The notes under the pieces are model-generated. The model was not told the origin of the DNA. It was given only the letters and a program-made list of their open reading frames with translations, and made no database searches. From Actinomadura rupiterrae (GTDB lineage: Bacteria > Actinomycetota > Actinomycetes > Streptosporangiales > Streptosporangiaceae), in NCBI RefSeq assembly GCF_024172125.1, contig NZ_JAMZEA010000002.1:682001-746000 (forward strand): DNA of 64,000 nucleotides. The letters are read 5' to 3'. Every line of letters starts with the position of its first letter. Positions within the stretch are counted from its first letter, which is position 1. This document shows, piece by piece, positions 50,533-60,595 of the stretch. The position numbers and the translations under genes were made by a program.

Positions 50533-51930
50533 TTGGCGTTGCTGGTCGTGCTCTTCGGGACCTTCATGGACCTTCTCGACGCGACGATCGTGACGGTCGC
50601 GGCCCCGGCGATGGCCCGCGACCTGCATGCCGGCGACACCCAGATCCAGTGGACGGTCGCCGCCTACGCGCTGGCCCTCGGCGCGGGCCTGGTCACCGGA
50701 GGACGGCTCGGCGACCAGTACGGCCGGAAGCGGCTGTTCCTGACCGGGCTGGCCGCGTTCATGGTCGCCTCGGCGCTGTGCGCGCTCGCCGCGGGCCCGG
50801 GCATGCTCATCGGCGTGCGCGCCGGGCAGGGGCTGGCCGCCGGGATCATGGTCCCGCAGGTGTTCGGGATCATCCGGGCGTCGTTCGCCCCGGCCGAGCG
50901 CGCCAAGGCGTTCGGCGCGTACGGGGCCGTCCAGGGGCTCGCCGCGGTCGCGGGTCCGCTGCTGGGCGGGCTGCTCGTGGACGCCGACCTGTTCGGCCTC
51001 GGCTGGCGGACGATCTTCTGGATCAACGTGCCCGTCTCGGTCCTGGCGCTCGCCGTCGGCGGGCGGGCGCTGCCGGAGTCCCGGTCCGCCTCGTCCGCGC
51101 GGCTGGACGTCCCGGGCGCGCTCCTCGCGGCGGCGGGCATCCTGCTCCTGCTGCTGCCGATCATCCAGACCGGGGCCTGGGGTTGGACCTGGGGCAGCTA
51201 CGCCCTCGTCGCGGCCGGAATCGCCGCGCTCGCGCTCTTCCTCGCCTACGAGCGCCGCCTCACCCGGCGCGGTGACGAGCCGGTCTTCGACCCGGCCCTG
51301 CTGAGGATCCGCGCCTTCGCGGTCGGCCTGGGCGCCTCGGTGCCGTTCTTCGGCGGCATCGGATCGTTCTTCCTCACCCTGTCCGTCTACCTGCAGAACG
51401 GAACCGGCAGGACGGCCTGGGAGACCGGCCTGGTGATCCTTCCCTACGCGCTCGGCTCGATCGTCACGTCCGGCCTCGGTGTCGCGCTGGCCGCGAAGGC
51501 GGGCCGGTTGCTCCTGGTCACCGGCTCGCTCACCATCGCGGCCTCCCAGCTCGTCCTGTGGCCGATGGTCAAGGACGGCGACGACCCCGGGTACTGGCTG
51601 CTCGCGCTCCCGCTGTTCATCGGCGGCCTCGGGCTCGGGCTGGCCGCGCCGATCCTCGTCAACGTCGTCCTCGCGGGCGTGCCCGGCCGCAACGCGGGCG
51701 CGGCCGGCGGGGTGCTCTCCACGGCCAACCAGATCGGCAGCGCGATCGGCATCGCCGTCCTCGGGACGATCTTCTTCACCGCCGTCACCGACTCGGCCAC
51801 CGGACGGCCCGGGCTCCATGACCACGGTCACGCGCTCGGCATCGTCCTGATCATCTCCGCCGCGCTGTACCTGGTCACGGCCCTCGCCATGCTGGCCCTC
51901 CCGAAGGCCGCCCTCGCCCACCCCGAGTGA
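50533..51930 (+). CDS. MFS efflux transporter (DHA2, EmrB/QacA type), possible 5' frameshift
   Basis: About 465 residues, 14 TM segments expected. Motif A GGRLGDQYGRKR, motif D FMDLLDATIVTVA in TM1 and the antiporter motif GLAAVAGPLLGG support drug/metabolite efflux by proton antiport. The only in-frame start is a TTG at 50533 that begins directly in TM1, with no cytoplasmic N-terminus. A good ATG at 50363 (MTDTPTAREG...) opens another frame that ends in the expected RAW-type lead-in at 50536, so a small deletion near 50533-50537 may have shifted the frame. Adjacent WYL regulator probably controls it. Confidence 0.8.
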   Translation: MALLVVLFGTFMDLLDATIVTVAAPAMARDLHAGDTQIQWTVAAYALALGAGLVTGGRLGDQYGRKRLFLTGLAAFMVASALCALAAGPGMLIGVRAGQGLAAGIMVPQVFGIIRASFAPAERAKAFGAYGAVQGLAAVAGPLLGGLLVDADLFGLGWRTIFWINVPVSVLALAVGGRALPESRSASSARLDVPGALLAAAGILLLLLPIIQTGAWGWTWGSYALVAAGIAALALFLAYERRLTRRGDEPVFDPALLRIRAFAVGLGASVPFFGGIGSFFLTLSVYLQNGTGRTAWETGLVILPYALGSIVTSGLGVALAAKAGRLLLVTGSLTIAASQLVLWPMVKDGDDPGYWLLALPLFIGGLGLGLAAPILVNVVLAGVPGRNAGAAGGVLSTANQIGSAIGIAVLGTIFFTAVTDSATGRPGLHDHGHALGIVLIISAALYLVTALAMLALPKAALAHPE

Positions 51931-51976
51931 CCGCCGAGCGTCCATCCCGAGTGACCGCCGGGCGTCCCTGCGGTAT

Positions 51977-52008
51977 GCCGCCCGTCCGGAAGGATCCGGA
52001 CGGGCGGC
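51977..52008 (+). terminator. 13-bp perfect hairpin after the MFS gene
   Basis: Arms 51977-51989 (GCCGCCCGTCCGG) and 51996-52008, loop AAGGAT, 46 bp after the stop. Confidence 0.8.
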
Positions 52009-52081
52009 GCGGGCGGCGCGGGCGGCGGGTTTGATCGCTGAGAGCGAACGTTGCTGAGGAAATTATTTCGGGCTCCGTTTT

Positions 52082-52102
52082 CTTGAGTGTGGATGACTCA
52101 AC
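52082..52102 (+). promoter_or_regulatory. HAIR operator (HspR binding site) before lon
   Basis: CTTGAGT-GTGGATG-ACTCAAC, one base from the actinomycete HAIR consensus CTTGAGT-N7-ACTCAAG, 41 bp before the lon ATG. In Streptomyces HspR represses dnaK, clpB and lon through such sites. Confidence 0.85.
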
Positions 52103-52143
52103 CCTCCGGGGTTCGGGTTCCCTAGAGACTTGGAGCTGAGAGC

Positions 52144-54543
<2,400 letters not shown>

Positions 54544-54555
54544 GTGCTCCCTGAT

Positions 54556-54586
54556 GAAGGCCGCCCCGGCGTCCGGGGCGGCCTTC
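54556..54586. terminator. 14-bp bidirectional terminator between lon and the TROVE gene
   Basis: Arms 54556-54569 and 54573-54586 (GAAGGCCGCCCCGG and complement) with a 3-nt loop; A-tract on one side, T-tract on the other, so it can end both convergent transcripts. Confidence 0.85.
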
Positions 54587-54595
54587 GCCATGCCT

Positions 54596-55846
54596 TCAGA
54601 AGGGCCAGCGTCCGTGTTGCGCGTCCTCGATCCAGGGGATGACGCGGAGCGCCTCGTCGCTGAACCCGGTCAGCCCTATGCCGGGGGTGGACGTCCAGTG
54701 ATAGGCCGGGACGCCCAGGGGCAGGTCGCGTTCGCCGGGCATGACGGCGTACTCCTCGACGATGACCACGCGGTCATGCCCGGCGAACGCCTCTTCCAGG
54801 GGCGGAGGCTGGGTCGGGGGCCAGCGGTGCAGGTCGTGGAGCGGCGACTCGCCGTCCAGGAGGTCGAACGGGCGTCCCTCGTGGTCGATGACGTCGGCGT
54901 GGGCGCAGATGCGGGCGAGTGACAGCCCGAACGCGCGGGACGTCGCGGTGCCTCCGCCGATGAGGATCAGCGTCCAGCCGGGGATCTCGGGGAAGCGTTT
55001 CAGGCTTTGGGTCGCCGCGTCCTCCAGAAGGACATTCCAGCGGGCGGTATCGACGGCGCGTCGTGCGGCCAGGAAGGCAAGCGGGCCCAGCCCGCTCGCT
55101 TCGATCTCCGCGGGATCGCGGAGGCGCTCGGCGATCTCCATGGCCTCCTCGAACCGCGTGCCTTCACGGTCGAACCGTCGCAACGAGCGCAGAACGTCCT
55201 CAAGCGGCGGTTCGCTCGGGCACTGTCCGCGCACGATCGGGGCCTGCGCGCGGCGGGAATGTTCGGCGCGCGTGTCTTGGGGCCTTTGATGGCCGTCCAG
55301 GGCATGCCGGAAGACGTCGGCCTGCGCGGCGTCCTTCGGCGTCGGATGGACGAGCCGGAGAACGTCGCCGAACCGGAACGGCCGCGGTGCCTCGGCGTCC
55401 GGTGGCAGGTTCAGATGGAGACCGCCGGTGTCGTACCGGGCGAGGGCGTCCTCGTCGTAAAGCCGGACGACCGCGTCCGCGAGGCCGCGCTTCACCGGCT
55501 TCGGCATCGCGCGCCCGTACAGGTGCCGCCAGTGCGCGATCAGATGCCCGGGATCGTCCGCCCGCTGCAGGACAGACCCGACAACCTGCCGGGACATCCC
55601 GTCCTGGCCGCGTTCTCTGCGTTCCCGGACGAACGCGCACGCGCCGACGATCGCTGGGATGCGCAGCGGCGTGGACGCGCGCAACCACCGCAGGAAGCGG
55701 GCGGTCCACTCCGGGTCCTGCGTCGTCGCTTTGCGCGCGAGCGTCAGGAACCGTTCGCGGTCACGGTCCGGCCAGGCGAAGAAGCCGTCGCCGAGCGCGA
55801 TGCGGCTCAGGACGAGCGTGAACAGCTCCTCGATGCCGGCCTCCAT
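54596..55846 (-). CDS. TROVE-domain (Ro60-like) protein with degenerate vWA part
   Basis: 416 residues, against ~500-550 in bacterial Ro (Rsr) proteins. The TROVE HEAT-like ring is recognisable: LVLSRIALGDGFFAW, DPEWTARFLRWLRASTPLRIPAIVGACAFV, MPKPVKRGLADAVVRLYDEDAL and FRFGDVLRLVHPTPKD (residues 9-170). The C-terminal vWA domain, which in Ro60 carries the MIDAS DxSxS, reads ILIGGGTATS (residues ~295-303), so the metal site is lost. Its last strands (GHDRVVIVEEYAV, PAYHWTSTPGIGLTGFSDEAL) remain. About 60-100 residues of the middle are missing. Ro proteins bind misfolded RNA and Y RNA in the cytoplasm; binding may persist without metal. No Y-RNA-like tRNA-shaped sequence was seen next to it. 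Confidence 0.75.
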   Translation of the reverse strand: MEAGIEELFTLVLSRIALGDGFFAWPDRDRERFLTLARKATTQDPEWTARFLRWLRASTPLRIPAIVGACAFVRERRERGQDGMSRQVVGSVLQRADDPGHLIAHWRHLYGRAMPKPVKRGLADAVVRLYDEDALARYDTGGLHLNLPPDAEAPRPFRFGDVLRLVHPTPKDAAQADVFRHALDGHQRPQDTRAEHSRRAQAPIVRGQCPSEPPLEDVLRSLRRFDREGTRFEEAMEIAERLRDPAEIEASGLGPLAFLAARRAVDTARWNVLLEDAATQSLKRFPEIPGWTLILIGGGTATSRAFGLSLARICAHADVIDHEGRPFDLLDGESPLHDLHRWPPTQPPPLEEAFAGHDRVVIVEEYAVMPGERDLPLGVPAYHWTSTPGIGLTGFSDEALRVIPWIEDAQHGRWPF

Positions 55847-56016
55847 CCGATCGCGTTCGCCGGACGGCGACCCGAGAAACTCCGGCGACAGGCGGGTTCA
55901 TGGCGGAACGCAGGCCGCCTCACCGCTGGGCAAGGCACGCCTGACCTCTCCCGGAGCGCAACCGTCGCCGTCACACCGGGCCGCCGTCCTGCGAACGAGG
56001 GAAAGCTACCGGCGCC

Positions 56017-56766
56017 CTACGACAGGAACCGCTCGATGATCGGGATCAGCTCCGGCCGGTGCGTGACCGCCTGGTGCGTGGTGTCCGGAAGGACGGCCAG
56101 CTGCGCGTCCGGGATCATTTCCCGCATCTCGACCGCGTGCTCCAGCGTCACGAAGTCCTCGTCCCCGACGACGATCAGGGTCGGCACGGCGATCCCGCGC
56201 ACCTCGTCGTCCGACCAGCCCTGGAACGACTGCGCCGCCGCCGAGGTCTTCGCCATGAACGCCTCGAAGTACTCCGGATGCGGCGCGACCTTGAGGTACG
56301 TCTCGCGCATCTCGCGGAAGTCGTCCTCGGTGGGCATGCGCCGGGACTCGGCCCAGCGCTCGGGATCACTGATCTCCGGATGCATCCCGTCCGGCCGCAC
56401 CTGCGCGGACGCGACGACCGCCTTGGTCACCCGCTCCGGATGCGCCATGGCCAGCTGAAGCGCGACGAACCCGCCCAAACTGAACCCGAACACGGCCGCC
56501 CGCTCGACCCCGAGATGATCGAGCAGCCCCCGCACGTCCTCCGCCAGCGCGCCCACGGTGATCGGACGCTCGATATCGGCGGTATGCCCGTGTCCTTGCA
56601 GCTCAGGCGCGATGACCCGATGCCTCTTGGCCAGCTCCGGCAGCATTGAGGAGAACGAAAGCTCGACCGTGAGCACACCCCCGTGCAGCAGCACGACCGG
56701 ACTCCCGTCCCCATGCTCCTCGTAATACATCTTCAGCCCGTTCACCTGCGCATATCCCGTGGACAT
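56017..56766 (-). CDS. Alpha/beta hydrolase
   Basis: 249 residues from ATG 56766 (GGGAGG five nt upstream). Oxyanion HGG, nucleophile elbow GFSLGG, Asp in VVGDEDFV and His in DTTHQAV: a complete catalytic triad. The family covers haloperoxidase-like, lactone and ester hydrolases; the lid is short (residues ~125-185). Cytoplasmic. The promoter region between it and the divergent APH-like gene is only ~80 bp. Confidence 0.88.
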   Translation of the reverse strand: MSTGYAQVNGLKMYYEEHGDGSPVVLLHGGVLTVELSFSSMLPELAKRHRVIAPELQGHGHTADIERPITVGALAEDVRGLLDHLGVERAAVFGFSLGGFVALQLAMAHPERVTKAVVASAQVRPDGMHPEISDPERWAESRRMPTEDDFREMRETYLKVAPHPEYFEAFMAKTSAAAQSFQGWSDDEVRGIAVPTLIVVGDEDFVTLEHAVEMREMIPDAQLAVLPDTTHQAVTHRPELIPIIERFLS

Positions 56767-56847
56767 CAGAACCTCCCGCCGATACCGACCACCACCGCCC
56801 CGAAAACTCATCGCACCGGACGACCCGGACGTGGTCCGCTACCGCCC

Positions 56848-57738
56848 ATGGAAGATCTGGTGCAAGCCGTCCATCCCGGCGCAGCCATTCGCGAGGTGCT
56901 CACCCGCACCGGCGGCGAGATCGCGCCCGTGGTCGAGGTCGTCTGCACGAACCCGGACGTCCGCCTGATCGTGAAGACCTACCCGTCCGACCAGCGCTGG
57001 AAGCTGGCGAAGGAGCGCCATGTCTACGGCCTGCTCCCCGAGGACGTCCCGGCCCCGCGCGTCTTGCACGCCTCCCGCGAGAAAGGAGCGCTCGTCCTCA
57101 CCTGCCTTCCCGGGCAGCCCTTGTCGGAGATCTCCGCCTCACTTCCCCCGGACGAGCTGCACGACCTCTACACGCAGATGGGCCGCATCCTCGCGTCCAT
57201 CCACCGCCGCCGAATGGACGCCTTCGGCTACATCGTGGACGGCGTGTACGAGCCCGTGCCGACGAACACCGAATACATGACGTCCCACTTCACCCGCCAC
57301 CTCCGCACCTTCCGCGACCGATCAAACGATCCCGACCTGGTCCAGCGCATTCAAAAGTACGTAGACCAACGCACCGACCTATGGCGGCTCTGTGACACGC
57401 CCGTCCTATGCCACAACGACTTCCACGAGGGAAACGTCCTCGTCGATAAGACACCCGACGGCTGGCACGTCACCGGCATCATCGACATGGAAAACGCCGT
57501 AGCCGCCGACCCCCTCCTCGACTTGGCCAAAACCGACTCCTACGCCCCCGCCCACTCCCGCCCCCACCTGGACGGCCTACGCAACGCCTACGGCGACCAA
57601 CCTCCCACCTGGCCAGAAGCCTTCCCCCTATACCGCCTCCACCACGCCCTAGAACTCTGGGGCTGGTTCGCAACCAACAACAACAAACCCCCACTCGAAT
57701 CCCTGGCAAACGACATGAGAGAAATCGTCCACGGCTAG
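56848..57738 (+). CDS. Aminoglycoside-phosphotransferase-family kinase
   Basis: 296 residues. APH fold: VVEVVCTNPDVRLIVKTYP (Lys in the ATP site), KERHVYGLL helix Glu, then the catalytic HNDFHEGNVLV (HxDxxxxN) and the metal-binding IIDMENAVAADPLLDLAK. Such kinases phosphorylate small hydroxyl compounds or antibiotics. The ATG at 56848 is the first in-frame one with a sensible length. Its stop codon overlaps the convergent stop codon of the ATPase gene (CTAG). Confidence 0.85.
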   Translation: MEDLVQAVHPGAAIREVLTRTGGEIAPVVEVVCTNPDVRLIVKTYPSDQRWKLAKERHVYGLLPEDVPAPRVLHASREKGALVLTCLPGQPLSEISASLPPDELHDLYTQMGRILASIHRRRMDAFGYIVDGVYEPVPTNTEYMTSHFTRHLRTFRDRSNDPDLVQRIQKYVDQRTDLWRLCDTPVLCHNDFHEGNVLVDKTPDGWHVTGIIDMENAVAADPLLDLAKTDSYAPAHSRPHLDGLRNAYGDQPPTWPEAFPLYRLHHALELWGWFATNNNKPPLESLANDMREIVHG

Positions 57739-58118
57739 CCCGTCAAGCGGAACCACACACGCAGCCGCCCGTCCTCAAGCACGCCGAACCCCCACTCGTC
57801 CGCCAGCGCCCGAAGGATCGGCAACCCCCGTCCGCCGACCCCGCAGGGATCGTCAACGAAGTGAGGCAGCGCCCCGCCCCCGCCGTCCACAACCTCGACG
57901 TTGACGCGGTCCGGACCGGCTCCGACGCAGACCTCGACCTTTTCGCCCGCGCCATGCACAACGGCGTTGGTGAACGTCTCCGAGATGAGCAGCACGCAGT
58001 CGTCCAGCAGCGGATGCCCCGCCCCGAGGACGTCCGCAACCCACCCCCGAGCCGCCGCGACCTGCTCCTTTTCGGACGCGAAGAACCGGCGTTCCACGCG
58101 TCCCGAACATGCCCTCAC
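57735..58118 (-). CDS. Anti-sigma-type ATP-binding protein (HATPase_c_2)
   Basis: 127 residues. GHKL ATPase boxes: ETFTNAVVHG (N box), VVDGGGG (G1) and GGRGLPILRAL (G2), as in RsbW/SpoIIAB-like kinases and the many stand-alone actinomycete ATP-binding proteins. The GTG start overlaps the stop of the upstream small protein (GTGA), so the two are co-translated. It may bind a sigma factor or anti-sigma antagonist; target unknown. Confidence 0.85.
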   Translation of the reverse strand: MRACSGRVERRFFASEKEQVAAARGWVADVLGAGHPLLDDCVLLISETFTNAVVHGAGEKVEVCVGAGPDRVNVEVVDGGGGALPHFVDDPCGVGGRGLPILRALADEWGFGVLEDGRLRVWFRLTG

Positions 58119-58450
58119 CGCGCGACCCGCGCGGGCATCTGCGCGGCGAGCCGGCACGGCTCCAACCGCATGTCGATCCCGTCCACGACCGGCCCGAGCC
58201 GCCGGACGCGCCCGAGCGTGTTCCCGGAGCTGTCGATGAAGCACAGCCACCCGCCCCGCCGCCGCACCTGGACGGACTCACCGACACCCGACACGAGCGG
58301 GTGGAAGACCCGCAGCACCCGAGGCCGCTCCCAGGCCCGCGAGGAACTCATCCACCCGCGCTCAGCCAGCACCCAGGCCAGCCGCCCCAGGTGAAAGTCC
58401 TCGACATCCGCCCGCACCCGCCGCCCGAGCGGCGCCCGTCGTATTCTCAT
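58115..58450 (-). CDS. Small basic protein coupled to the ATP-binding protein
   Basis: 111 residues from the ATG at 58450, which follows GGGAGG by six nt. Basic, with RRAPLGRRVRADVEDFH at the start and the strand-rich QVRRRGGWLCFIDSSGNTLGRV region. Found in front of HATPase_c_2 genes in several actinomycetes; function unknown. Its 5' leader contains a strong hairpin. Confidence 0.65.
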   Translation of the reverse strand: MRIRRAPLGRRVRADVEDFHLGRLAWVLAERGWMSSSRAWERPRVLRVFHPLVSGVGESVQVRRRGGWLCFIDSSGNTLGRVRRLGPVVDGIDMRLEPCRLAAQMPARVAR

Positions 58451-58474
58451 GTACGTCCTCCCAGTGAGGATGGC

Positions 58475-58519
58475 CCGCGCGGCCGGCGGAGGTCTCCCAA
58501 TCTCGAACCGGCCGCGCGG
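58475..58519. promoter_or_regulatory. Leader hairpin upstream of the 111-residue protein
   Basis: CCGCGCGGCCGG (58475-58486) and its exact complement (58508-58519) enclose a 21-nt loop that contains GGAGGTCTCC. It lies in the 5' leader of the leftward transcript, 24 bp before the start codon; on the plus strand it is followed by GGCTTTTG, like a terminator. Attenuation or RNA-level control is possible. Confidence 0.5.
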
Positions 58520-58620
58520 CGGCTTTTGATCTGTCTGCCCTGATTGCTGTGATTGCCCGTGTAGGGCACGGGAACTGTCCTGCGTGAGCAGGCCGGTCAT
58601 CGCGCGGAGATCGTCTATTT

Positions 58621-58692
58621 GCTTCAACAAATCCGCGTGACCCATGGTGCCCGGTACGATGCGGACGGTCAATAAGCTTCAACAAATCCGCG
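58621..58692. promoter_or_regulatory. 17-bp direct repeat between divergent genes
   Basis: GCTTCAACAAATCCGCG occurs exactly at 58621-58637 and 58676-58692, 55 bp apart, in the same orientation, within the gap between the gntR-like gene and the leftward small protein. The second copy ends 12 bp before the regulator's GTG. Likely binding sites of the GntR protein. Confidence 0.55.
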
Positions 58693-58704
58693 AGAGGTGG
58701 GGTT

Positions 58705-59553
58705 GTGGCGACGGCTCGATACCGGGAGATTGCGGACAGTCTGCGTCGGCGCGTCCAGGATGGCGAGTGGTCGCCAGGCGACACGCTGCCTCGGCATGTG
58801 GATCTCGCCAAGGAGTACGGCGCCGGACGTAACGCCGTGGCCGCGGCGATCAAGATGCTGGAGGACGAGGGGCTCCTGTGGGCCGTCCCGAGGCGGGGGA
58901 CGATCGTGCGCCCCGACAAGCGCCGCGTGATCATGCGCACCGACCTGGTGCGGCGCAACACCCGGCATGTTGTGGACGGTCGTCCGGCGTCAGGCGGATA
59001 CAGCTTTCCGGCGGCTCAGGGGGACGAGTTGTGGGTTCACCATGTGGAGCCCAGCGTCGCCGAGGAGGAGATGGACGACGCGCGTCTGGCGCACATGCTG
59101 AATGTGAAAGCAGGGTCGCGTGTCCTCCGGCGGCGCCGGGTGACCGGGCCGCCTGGTGAGCCGCCGTTCCAGATCAGCAACACGTGGATCCATCCGCGCG
59201 GCGTCGCCGACGCGCCGCTTGTTCGCGAACCCTATGGCACTGGGCCGGGGGCATGGCTCGACCGTCTAGAAGAGGCGGGACACGGCCCCATCGAATGGCT
59301 CGAGCGGCGCCGCGCCCGAATGCCCAACGCGGAGGAAGCCGGGCTTCTGCAGATCCCGGTCTCGCTTCCCGTATGGGAGATCGTCCGGATCGGTTACTCG
59401 GCCAAGGACGAGAACGCGGTGGAGGTGACGCAGGTCGTCATTCCGTCCGACCGCATGGAGGAGGTCTGCCGCTTGAGGCGCGACCCGTCCGCTCAATGGC
59501 CCCACGGCGACCGCGGCCCGGACGGTCCCCCTGTCGCCGGCCTCCAGGAATGA
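58705..59553 (+). CDS. GntR-family regulator with UTRA domain
   Basis: 282 residues. N-terminal winged helix YREIADSLRRRVQDGEWSPGDTLPRHVDLAKEYGAGRNAVAAAIKMLEDEGLL (residues 6-60), C-terminal UTRA ligand domain (100-260, GSRVLRRRRVTG, SNTWIHPRG). HutC-subfamily layout. The GTG start follows GAGAGG. Direct repeats just upstream suggest autoregulation and control of the divergent ATPase pair. Ligand unknown. Confidence 0.9.
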   Translation: MATARYREIADSLRRRVQDGEWSPGDTLPRHVDLAKEYGAGRNAVAAAIKMLEDEGLLWAVPRRGTIVRPDKRRVIMRTDLVRRNTRHVVDGRPASGGYSFPAAQGDELWVHHVEPSVAEEEMDDARLAHMLNVKAGSRVLRRRRVTGPPGEPPFQISNTWIHPRGVADAPLVREPYGTGPGAWLDRLEEAGHGPIEWLERRRARMPNAEEAGLLQIPVSLPVWEIVRIGYSAKDENAVEVTQVVIPSDRMEEVCRLRRDPSAQWPHGDRGPDGPPVAGLQE

Positions 59554-59574
59554 GCGAATGCCCTGCGGGTGGGG

Positions 59575-60522
59575 TCATGACGGGGTGGGGTGGGGGGTGC
59601 GGCGGCAGGTTGAGGGGGTGGTTTTGTGGTGGCGTTTGAAAGCGACGCTGAAGGCGAAAGGGTCCTGGTAGCCGACGGTCTTGGCGACTGCGGCTATGGG
59701 GGTGTCGGTGGTGCGCAGCATGTCGGCGGCGATGGTCATCCGCCAGTTGGTGAGGTAGGAGATCGGGGGTTCGCCGACGGTGGCGGTGAAGCGGGCCGCG
59801 AACATGGCGCGCGACATGCCGAGCTCGGCCGCCAGGGCGCCGACGGTCCAGGGGTGTTCGGGGCGTTCGTGGAGCAGGTGCAGCGCGTCGCCGATCACCG
59901 GGTCGGCGAGGGCGCGGCACCAGGGGGGAAGGGCGGCGTCTCCGCGTGCGCACCACTCGCGGAGGGCGATCACGAGGAGCAGGTCGAGGAGCCGCCGGAG
60001 GACGGCGTCCTGGCCGGGTTCGCTGAGGCGTGCCTCGCGGGTGAGGAGTTCGAGCACCGGCGCCGTTCTTGGGCCGGTGGGCACCACCGCTAGCCGGGGG
60101 AGCATCTCCAGCAGGCGGGCGGCGACGTCGCCGCCGAGGTCGTAGGCGCCGCGAAGCATGATGGACGCGCCGGACGAGTCGGCGCCGTAGGTCCGGGCGG
60201 CGAGGCCGGCGTGGTCGGCGGGCACGTCGCCCTCGCCGGCGAGGTACTTGCGTCCGCTGTGGATGACGTACTGCTCGGGAGTGTCCGGGCTGTCGGAGAT
60301 GGTGTAGCGCGCCTCCCTGCTGATGAGCGCGACATCCCCGGCGTCGAGCGGTGCCGTCGCACCGGTGCCGAGCCGGACGGTGGCCGGTCCTCGCAGTATC
60401 GCCACGAGCGTGAGTGAGGGCGCGTCGGCATAGGTCATCGACCACGGCGGCGGGTGGATGAGCTGCCGCACCTGCGCGTCATTGGCCTGGGCGCGGAACA
60501 GGAGATCGCTGAGGACGTCCAC
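59575..60522 (-). CDS. AraC-family regulator with cupin domain
   Basis: 315 residues from the GTG at 60522 (DVLSDLLFRAQ start, usual for this family). Cupin_6 ligand domain (MTYADAPSLTLVAILRG, LDAGDVALISREARY) and C-terminal double HTH (WTVGALAAELGMSRAMFAARFTATVGEPPISYLTNWRM and IAAVAKTVGYQDPFAFSVAFKRHHKTTPS). Divergent from an MFS exporter with only ~75 bp between, so it most likely regulates that pump. Confidence 0.9.
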   Translation of the reverse strand: MDVLSDLLFRAQANDAQVRQLIHPPPWSMTYADAPSLTLVAILRGPATVRLGTGATAPLDAGDVALISREARYTISDSPDTPEQYVIHSGRKYLAGEGDVPADHAGLAARTYGADSSGASIMLRGAYDLGGDVAARLLEMLPRLAVVPTGPRTAPVLELLTREARLSEPGQDAVLRRLLDLLLVIALREWCARGDAALPPWCRALADPVIGDALHLLHERPEHPWTVGALAAELGMSRAMFAARFTATVGEPPISYLTNWRMTIAADMLRTTDTPIAAVAKTVGYQDPFAFSVAFKRHHKTTPSTCRRTPHPTPS

Positions 60523-60595
60523 GGCTCTCACCGTAGACGCTCGCAAAGGAATCCTCGACGTTCACCCATGGTTCGTCCGGCGGGGGCGGGATTGC

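Noticed and set aside
55847..56016. Y RNA (YrlA-type) gene upstream of the TROVE gene
   Set aside because: I looked for a tRNA-like T-arm (GGTTCGAATCC) and acceptor-like stem beside the gene and saw none; GGGTTCATGG at 55891 lacks the partner stem.
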